This document shows, one piece after another, positions 6,224 through 10,768 of a DNA stretch of 10,768 nucleotides; the stretch's first letter is position 1; each line of letters opens with the position of its first letter. The notes beneath the pieces were generated by a model, which saw only the letters and a program-made list of their open reading frames with translations, was not told the DNA's origin and made no database searches. The stretch comes from Thermoanaerobaculia bacterium (GTDB taxonomy: Bacteria > Acidobacteriota > Thermoanaerobaculia > Multivoradales > UBA5704), in contig JAICSG010000068.1 in assembly GCA_025937035.1 (NCBI GenBank), forward strand, positions 1-10,768, given 5' to 3'. The translations under genes were made by a program, and so were the position numbers.

Positions 6224-6643
6224 TTATCGCCGCAACACCACGCACACGCTGGTGAACCGCGCCACCGTCCTCCCCTCCCCGTCCACGATCTCGGCCTCGG
6301 CGTGGCCGACGCTCCTCCCCTTGTGGACGATGCGGGCGGTGGCGGTCAGCTTCCCTTCCCGGACGGCCCGGAGATAACTGGCGGAGAGTTGGGCCGTGGT
6401 GAATCCCTCCCCCTCCTCCAGGGTGGCGGCCATGGCGGTCCCCATCGCGAGGTCGGCGAGATCGCAGAGGATGCCGCCGTGGAGGGTCCCCATCGGGTTG
6501 TGGTGCTGGGGGCCGGCGTCCATCTCCATGCGCACGACGCCGTCCTGGAAGCCGGTCAGGCGGAGGCCGACCAGGGTGCCCACGCGCGCGCCCTCGACGC
6601 GCCCCGCGAGCCAGTCCTCGATGTGCTTCTGGTAGGCGGTCAT
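6224..6643 (-). CDS. PaaI-family hotdog thioesterase
   Basis: The 139-residue protein has the single hotdog fold of PaaI-type acyl-CoA thioesterases, which hydrolyse aryl- or acyl-CoA to free CoA and the acid, usually as tetramers in the cytosol. The signature is at 48-64: HNPMGTLHGG, then ILCDLAD. Asn49, His55 and the helix acidic residue Asp61 (with Asp64) occupy the positions used for catalysis and CoA-thioester polarisation in this family. Strands LSASYLRAV and LTATARIVHKGRSVGHAEAEIVD complete the sheet. I chose the ATG at 6643 because GGGGAGG lies 5 nt upstream and the domain begins there; longer in-frame extensions overlap the oxygenase gene. It starts 11 bp after the oxygenase stop, and its ribosome site begins just past that stop codon, so the two are surely co-transcribed. 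The acyl substrate is unknown. Phenylacetyl-CoA is tempting given the PaaA-like protein 4 kb away, but unproven. Confidence 0.9.
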   Translation of the reverse strand: MTAYQKHIEDWLAGRVEGARVGTLVGLRLTGFQDGVVRMEMDAGPQHHNPMGTLHGGILCDLADLAMGTAMAATLEEGEGFTTAQLSASYLRAVREGKLTATARIVHKGRSVGHAEAEIVDGEGRTVARFTSVCVVLRR

Positions 6644-6654
6644 GGACGCCTCCC

Positions 6655-7605
6655 CTACTTCTTCAACCCGATCTCCCGCAGCCGCTGCTCCAGGAACTGC
6701 CCCGCGGTGATCGGCGGGTACTTGGGCGGCTGGTCCGCGCAGACGAACCGCTCGGGGATCGTCAGGTCGCACGACGAGTAGGGGTGGACGAAGAAGGGCA
6801 TCGAGTAGCGGTCGCGGGCCGCATTCTCGGCCGGGTTGACCACCCGGTGGGTGGTGGCGGGGATGACCTCGTTGGTGAAGCGGGAGAGCATGTCTCCGGC
6901 GTCGACCACGATCTGGCCGGGGCCGGTCTCGACCGCCATCCACTCGCCCTCGCGGGTGAGGATCTCCAGCCCCGAGTCGGTCGCCTCGCAGAGGAGGGTG
7001 ATCAGGTTGATGTCCTCGTGGGCGGCGGCCCGCACGGCCGGGGCATACTCCGGCTTGACCGGCGGGTAGTGGAGGATGCGCAGGATGCTGTTCCCCACGT
7101 CCATCATCGAGGAGAAGGAGTCGCGGGGCATCTCGAAGTACTCGGCCAGGGCCCGCAGCAGGTTCTCGGCCACCCGCTCCAGGCTGCTGTAGAGCCGCAG
7201 GGTCGGCTCCTGGATCTCCGGGATCTCCGCCGGCCAGACGTTGGCCGGATACTCGTTCCGGAAGGGGTGCCCCTCCGGCGGCTCCTGGCCCACGTGCCAG
7301 AACTCCTTGAGGTCAGGCAGCGGGTTGTCCTTGGCGTGCTCGACTCCGAACGGCGTATACCCCCGGGCTCCCCCCTCGACGCCGGCGTACTTCCGCTTGA
7401 CCTCGTCGGGCAGCTCGAAGAAGCGCTTCCAGAGATCGTAGGTGCCGCGGATCAGCGAGGAGTCGATGCCGTGCCCCTCGACGTTGAGGAAGCCGAACTC
7501 CTGAAGCCCCTCGCCCAGCGTCTCGATCAGCCGCGACCGGGACGCCGCGCCGCCCGAGGTGTAGTCGTTCAAATCCACCGTGGGAATGTTCTTCACTGCG
7601 GTCAT
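6655..7605 (-). CDS. isopenicillin N synthase-like 2-oxoglutarate/Fe(II) oxygenase
   Basis: The 316-residue non-heme iron enzyme of the IPNS/2OG-dioxygenase superfamily would oxidise a small molecule using O2 and, most likely, 2-oxoglutarate. The N-terminal DIOX_N segment is visible (IPTVDLNDY, then GLQEFGFLNVEGHGID at 33-48 and KRFFELP at 60-66). The double-stranded beta-helix core carries the iron triad His196 and Asp198 in AAHEDINLITLL and His253 in ATTHRVVNP. The R-x-S pair Arg266/Ser268 in RYSMPFF binds the 2-oxoglutarate carboxylate in known members. All key residues are present. The ATG at 7605 follows AGGAGGGAGG at good spacing. Similar proteins act in antibiotic, ethylene-type and unknown catabolic routes, and there is no biosynthetic cluster around it, so no substrate is assigned. 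It lies 35 bp after the glycoside hydrolase and 11 bp before the thioesterase. Confidence 0.93.
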   Translation of the reverse strand: MTAVKNIPTVDLNDYTSGGAASRSRLIETLGEGLQEFGFLNVEGHGIDSSLIRGTYDLWKRFFELPDEVKRKYAGVEGGARGYTPFGVEHAKDNPLPDLKEFWHVGQEPPEGHPFRNEYPANVWPAEIPEIQEPTLRLYSSLERVAENLLRALAEYFEMPRDSFSSMMDVGNSILRILHYPPVKPEYAPAVRAAAHEDINLITLLCEATDSGLEILTREGEWMAVETGPGQIVVDAGDMLSRFTNEVIPATTHRVVNPAENAARDRYSMPFFVHPYSSCDLTIPERFVCADQPPKYPPITAGQFLEQRLREIGLKK

Positions 7606-7640
7606 GGGGACCTCCCTCCTGTTTTCGCGCGGAGTCTATC

Positions 7641-9059
7641 TCAGCAGGATAAGGCGCGCACGGCCAGGGCGAGATCGGTCCGCAGTGGTGGCAGGAGGAG
7701 GCTCAAGGGGCCTCCCCCGGGATGAGAGACCTCGAAACAGCCCAGACACTTCCCGTCGACGGTGTCCCAGGGGGTGACGCGATAGCGGCCGGCGGCCAGG
7801 CCGGGGATCTTCAGGGTGACCGAAATGGGCTCGGCGTCCCGGCGCACCCTCCCCTTGCGGTCCAGACGGTCGGTGCGCAGCACCCAGACGACCGCCTGGG
7901 CCGCGTCGCCGCAGGCGAATCCCACGCAGCCGCTCCCCTCGATCTCCAGCTCCTGACTGAGGCTCCGCCGCCGGAAGCGGGTCCAGTCGATCAGGGGGAG
8001 GAAGCCGGCGAGGGCTTTCTGGGCCTCGCGCATCCCGGGAGTGAGCTGGTGGGGATGCCGGTTGGGCCAGCGCATCCCCCCGCCCGCGCCGCCGGAGGCG
8101 AGGTGGGCCCACTGGATGTGGCGGAAGTACTCGTCGTCGAACGCCTCGGGGAGGGTCCGACGATGGTCCTTGAAGGTGTGGATCGGTCCGTGCTCGCTGT
8201 CGAGGAACGGGCGGTCCGCGGGCACCTTCTCCAGCGCCTCCCGCATCAGCCGCCCCACGGCGAGGGCCGCGTCGACCGTGTTCCGGGGGTGGTCGATCGT
8301 CCCCTCCTCGTAGAGATGAAGGCTGTGGAAGTCGAGCGCCGGGTGGGAGAGGATCGGCTCCTCCGCCCCCGGGTGCTCCAGGAGCAGCGGCCCGAAGATG
8401 GAGACCGTCTGCGGATGGGAGCGGCCGTAGAGCTCCTCCTCGCGCCGTCGCACCGTCTCGCTGAGGTCCTGGATGAGCCCGGCGAAGCAGCCGGGGTCGC
8501 CGCCGCCATAGGCCGGATGGAGCTCGTTCCAGAGGTCCCAGGCGAAGAGGGCGCCGCTGCCGCCCCAGCGCTCGGTGGCGAAGAGCAGCCGCCGCCGGAT
8601 GAAGGCGCGGGTCTCGGGGCAGGTGAGCAGCTCCCGCCGGCTCCGGCACGGGCCCCCGTTGGCCTTGTTGTAAGGATGGGACCGCCACTTCTTCCACATC
8701 CAGAAGGTGTCGAACGGCGTCAGCAGGACCCGCAGGCCGTACCGCTCACAGAGCCCGAAGAGGTCGTCCCAGAGCCGCACCAGGACCGGGTTGAACGTGC
8801 CCGCCGGCCGCTCGAAGTATCGATACCGCCCCTGGGCGTACTCCATCATCAGCCGCAGGCAGGTGACCCCATGGGCCGCGAGGTTGGCGAGATAGCCCTC
8901 GACGCTCGCCAGATCCCGGCGGCGGAACAGCCCTTCGAGATCCGGCCAGGTGATGGCGTCGTTCTGCCCGACCGGCGTCCAGCTCGCGCCGGTCCCGGTC
9001 TGGAAATAGGGGGCGTGGGGGGAGGTGGTGATCCAGGGGAGGGTACGGCTGTGAGTCAT
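7641..9059 (-). CDS. GH5-like (clan GH-A) glycoside hydrolase without signal peptide
   Basis: The 472-residue retaining glycosidase has a (beta/alpha)8 barrel of the cellulase/mannanase type. The N-terminal turn SWTPVGQNDAITW (26-38) resembles the FxxxGxN opening of GH5 proteins. Residues LRLMMEYAQ (68-76) and GLRVLLTPFDTFWMW (108-122) are barrel strands 2 and 3. FAWDLWNELHP (172-182) holds the acid/base Glu179 after Asn178, DFHSLHLY (243-250) is strand 6, and RPFLDSEHG (283-291) holds the probable nucleophile Glu289. About 365-472 form a beta-rich C-terminal domain. There is no signal peptide or membrane segment, so it likely acts on imported oligosaccharides or glycosides inside the cell. 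The ATG at 9059 is best on domain grounds although its ribosome site (GGAG, 12 nt upstream) is poor. A GTG six codons earlier is possible. It may be the first gene of the oxygenase-thioesterase operon. Confidence 0.85.
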   Translation of the reverse strand: MTHSRTLPWITTSPHAPYFQTGTGASWTPVGQNDAITWPDLEGLFRRRDLASVEGYLANLAAHGVTCLRLMMEYAQGRYRYFERPAGTFNPVLVRLWDDLFGLCERYGLRVLLTPFDTFWMWKKWRSHPYNKANGGPCRSRRELLTCPETRAFIRRRLLFATERWGGSGALFAWDLWNELHPAYGGGDPGCFAGLIQDLSETVRRREEELYGRSHPQTVSIFGPLLLEHPGAEEPILSHPALDFHSLHLYEEGTIDHPRNTVDAALAVGRLMREALEKVPADRPFLDSEHGPIHTFKDHRRTLPEAFDDEYFRHIQWAHLASGGAGGGMRWPNRHPHQLTPGMREAQKALAGFLPLIDWTRFRRRSLSQELEIEGSGCVGFACGDAAQAVVWVLRTDRLDRKGRVRRDAEPISVTLKIPGLAAGRYRVTPWDTVDGKCLGCFEVSHPGGGPLSLLLPPLRTDLALAVRALSC

Positions 9060-9172
9060 ACGGCTTGATCGCTCCACGAACGGCGGGAGCAGGTACTCTG
9101 GATAGCAAAGGGCGGGCCAGGAGGGTACGGGAAGGCGGGAGATGTCGTGGATGCCGTTTCGTTTTTTGGTTA

Positions 9173-9194
9173 TTTTGCCCCGCCAGGGGCAAAA
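9173..9194. repeat. 9-bp perfect palindrome upstream of the dynamin gene
   Basis: TTTTGCCCC (9173-9181) and GGGGCAAAA (9186-9194) form a perfect inverted repeat with 4-nt centre GCCA. It ends 9 bp before the sigma-54-like -24 box, centred near -46 from the predicted start. It could be an operator. It is too close for a usual enhancer site, and a terminator reading is poor because no U-tract follows the stem. Confidence 0.5.
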
Positions 9195-9203
9195 ACGCCC
9201 CCC

Positions 9204-9219
9204 TGGCACACCCCATGCT
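9204..9219 (+). promoter_or_regulatory. candidate sigma-54 (-24/-12) promoter of the dynamin gene
   Basis: TGGCAC at 9204-9209 and TGCT at 9216-9219 match the RpoN consensus TGGCAC-N5-TTGCW at every fixed position except the first T of the -12 box, which is A. The GG-to-GC spacing is exact. Transcription would start near 9230 and leave a leader of about 28 nt with GGAGGGAG just before the ATG. The position in a short intergenic region immediately before a gene raises the odds above chance. An activator (bEBP) would be required, and none is in the window. Confidence 0.45.
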
Positions 9220-9257
9220 AACCTCCCCCACCGACGGGCCGGGACCGGGAGGGAGCC

Positions 9258-10768
9258 ATGCTGCGGCGCATTCTCAATCGAAATCAGGACGAGCTGCTGG
9301 CGGAAAACCGCCGGCTGGTGGCCGATCTGCAGCAGGCCCTCTCGCGGTTCGACGCCGCGGCCGAGGATCAGGCCACCCTCAAACGGTCGGCCCTTCAGCT
9401 CGACGAGCTCTTCCTGCTCGTGGTAGCCGGCGAGTTCAACGCCGGCAAGAGCGCGTTCATCAACGCCCTCCTGGGGAGCAAGATCCTGGAGGAGGGGGTC
9501 ACCCCCACCACCACCCACGTCCACATCCTCAAGCACGGGGGCGCCGTCTCCAGCACCCCCGTCGAGACGGCCCTCGACGTGATCACCGCCCCGGTCGAGC
9601 TCCTCCAGGACATCAACATCGTCGACACCCCGGGCACCAATGCCATCCACCGCGAGCACGAGGCGATCACCCGCGAATTCGTCCCCCGGTCGGACCTGGT
9701 CCTCTTCGTGACCTCCGCCGACCGCCCGTTCACCGAGAGCGAGCGCGCCTTCCTCCAGGGGATCCGCGACTGGGGGAAGAAGACGGTGATCGTGGTCAAC
9801 AAGATCGACATCCTGGAGACCCCCGAGGACATCGACCGCGTGCTCGCCTTCGTGGCCGAGAGCGCCAGGACCCTCCTCGGCTTCACCCCGGAGATCTTCC
9901 CGGTGGCGGCCCGCCTCGCCCTGCGGGGCAAGACGGGCAACGACCCCGCCCTCCTCGCCCAGAGCCGCTTCGAGCCCCTGGAGCGCTACATCGTCGACAC
10001 CCTCGACGAGAAGGAGCGGGTGCGCCTGAAGCTGATGAACCCCCTGGGGGTCGCCGAGCACCTCTCCAAGCGCTACCTGGAGGTGACCGACGGCCGGCTC
10101 GGCCTGCTCAAGGAGGACTTCGCGGCCATCGAGGACATCGAGCGCCAGATGAGCCTTTTCAAGGAGGACATGCAGCGGGAGTTCCGCTTCCGCCTCGCCG
10201 ATGTCGACAACGTCCTCCATGAATTCGAGAACCGGGGGATGAATTTCTTCGACGAAACCATGCGCCTGGCCCGGGTGGTCGACCTGATGAACCGGTCGAA
10301 GATGAAGGCCGACTTCGAGCGGGTGGTGGTGGCCGACCTGCCGCAGCGGATCGAGAAAAGGGTGGCCGAGATCATCGACTGGCTGGTCAGCTCGGAGCTG
10401 CGGCAGTGGCAGGCGGTGACCGAGCACCTGGCCCTGCGGCGCCAGCAGCACGCGGACCGCATCGTGGGGCAGGTGGGGCGCAGCTTCGACTACGACCGCT
10501 CGCGCCTGCTCGACAGCGTGGGGCGCACGGCCCAGCGGTCGGTCGAGACCTTCGACCGGGAGCGGGAGGGGACCCGTCTCGCCGACTCGGTCAAGATGGC
10601 GGTGGCCACCACGGCCATCACCGAGGTGGGAGCGATCGGCCTCGGGGTCCTCCTCACCCACCTCGCGGTCACCGCGGCGGCGGACTTCACGGGCATCCTC
10701 GCCGCCGGCACCCTGGCCGTGCTGGGCCTCTTCATCATCCCCAACCGGCGCCACGACGCCAAGAAGGA
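9258..10768 (+). CDS. dynamin-like GTPase (cut by right edge)
   Basis: This is a bacterial dynamin-family protein of which 503 codons are visible. After a short coiled N-terminal helix (about 5-50) comes the GTPase domain: P-loop G58-EFNAG-KS65, switch I with TTT (84-86), DTPG (123-126) and NKID (181-184). All four nucleotide-binding motifs are intact. Residues 255-445 form a long, charged helical stalk with coiled-coil character. Residues 447-495 hold two hydrophobic stretches, followed by PNRRHDAKK, as in the membrane-inserting paddle of bacterial dynamins. Such proteins hydrolyse GTP to bind, remodel or fuse membranes, in membrane repair or stress survival, often with a second dynamin encoded alongside. 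The start ATG has GGAGG at 5-nt spacing. The rest of the helical region and any partner gene lie beyond the window. It is the only plus-strand gene here and has a possible sigma-54 promoter. Confidence 0.92.
   Translation, partial: MLRRILNRNQDELLAENRRLVADLQQALSRFDAAAEDQATLKRSALQLDELFLLVVAGEFNAGKSAFINALLGSKILEEGVTPTTTHVHILKHGGAVSSTPVETALDVITAPVELLQDINIVDTPGTNAIHREHEAITREFVPRSDLVLFVTSADRPFTESERAFLQGIRDWGKKTVIVVNKIDILETPEDIDRVLAFVAESARTLLGFTPEIFPVAARLALRGKTGNDPALLAQSRFEPLERYIVDTLDEKERVRLKLMNPLGVAEHLSKRYLEVTDGRLGLLKEDFAAIEDIERQMSLFKEDMQREFRFRLADVDNVLHEFENRGMNFFDETMRLARVVDLMNRSKMKADFERVVVADLPQRIEKRVAEIIDWLVSSELRQWQAVTEHLALRRQQHADRIVGQVGRSFDYDRSRLLDSVGRTAQRSVETFDREREGTRLADSVKMAVATTAITEVGAIGLGVLLTHLAVTAAADFTGILAAGTLAVLGLFIIPNRRHDAKK

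Larger units (their letters stand above)
9060..9257. other. divergent intergenic region (glycosidase / dynamin)
   Basis: This 198-bp non-coding stretch separates the minus-strand glycosidase from the plus-strand dynamin gene and should hold both promoters. On the dynamin side I see a sigma-54-type element (9204-9219), a 9-bp palindrome (9173-9194) and an AT-rich patch (about 9155-9177). On the glycosidase side no convincing sigma-70 hexamers are seen. Confidence 0.6.

Noticed and set aside
4697..6781. A long plus-strand open frame of 694 codons
   Set aside because: It lies antisense to four well-supported minus-strand genes (S9 peptidase, Cys-rich protein, thioesterase, the end of the oxygenase). 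Its translation is Gly/Arg/Val-rich with no domain, which is the usual antisense shadow in GC-rich DNA.
6644..6943. A 100-codon upstream extension of the thioesterase
   Set aside because: It overlaps the oxygenase gene in another frame and is Arg/Pro-rich. The ATG at 6643 has an ideal ribosome site and the hotdog domain begins there.
9173..9194. The 9-bp palindrome as an intrinsic terminator
   Set aside because: The T/A runs are part of the stem itself and no U-tract follows on either strand. No gene ends next to it.
9060..10754. An unbroken minus-strand frame extending the glycosidase upstream to about 1037 codons
   Set aside because: The extension is antisense to the dynamin gene and crosses the divergent promoter region. 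Its sequence is low-complexity Leu/Gly/Val-rich with no domain, so the glycosidase is taken to start at 9059.

Overview
This is a gene-dense, high-GC bacterial window. It holds eight complete protein genes and two cut by the window edges. No rRNA, tRNA, CRISPR array, insertion sequence or phage gene is visible. The gene mix suggests an environmental, heterotrophic Acidobacteriota-like lineage: a secreted S9 peptidase, a secreted Cys-rich protein, a REP-type palindrome and a bacterial dynamin. That placement is a judgement from style, because no marker gene is present.

Left block (1-3202), all on the minus strand and so read from right to left: a GNAT acetyltransferase (3094-2642), a ferritin-like diiron protein of the phenylacetate epoxidase PaaA/PaaC type (2595-1252), a monofunctional proline dehydrogenase (1205-309), and the first 76 codons of a probable FHA-domain protein (230 to the edge). 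The gaps are 46, 46 and 78 bp, so the first three look like one operon. Upstream of the GNAT gene lies a plausible sigma-70 promoter. A TGTGA-N6-TCACA dyad sits on its expected start point, a layout that suits an operator or a 5' mRNA hairpin.

Intergenic palindrome (3203-3345): two copies of a GTAG-led REP hairpin face each other as 28-bp perfect inverted repeats. Between them is a second inverted pair of smaller hairpins. All four hairpins carry the same TGAA loop when read in one orientation.

Middle block (3371-9059), all minus strand: a glycoside hydrolase (9059-7641), an isopenicillin-N-synthase-like 2OG/Fe(II) oxygenase (7605-6655), a PaaI-type hotdog thioesterase (6643-6224), a secreted 14-cysteine protein (6160-5678), and a secreted S9 prolyl-oligopeptidase-family peptidase (5566-3371). 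The oxygenase and thioesterase are clearly co-transcribed (11-bp gap). The others may be read separately: a 63-bp AT-rich gap precedes the Cys-rich gene, and a 111-bp gap with two strong hairpins precedes the peptidase gene.

Right block (9060-end): a divergent intergenic region leads into a plus-strand dynamin-like GTPase, cut by the right edge within its membrane-hairpin region. Upstream of it is a near-perfect sigma-54 (-24/-12) promoter match and a 9-bp palindrome. No complete novel multigene system is evident. The most interesting signals are the nested REP element with its compensatory base-pair swap, the candidate sigma-54 control of the dynamin, the Cys-rich secreted protein, and the PaaA-like diiron protein without its usual partners.
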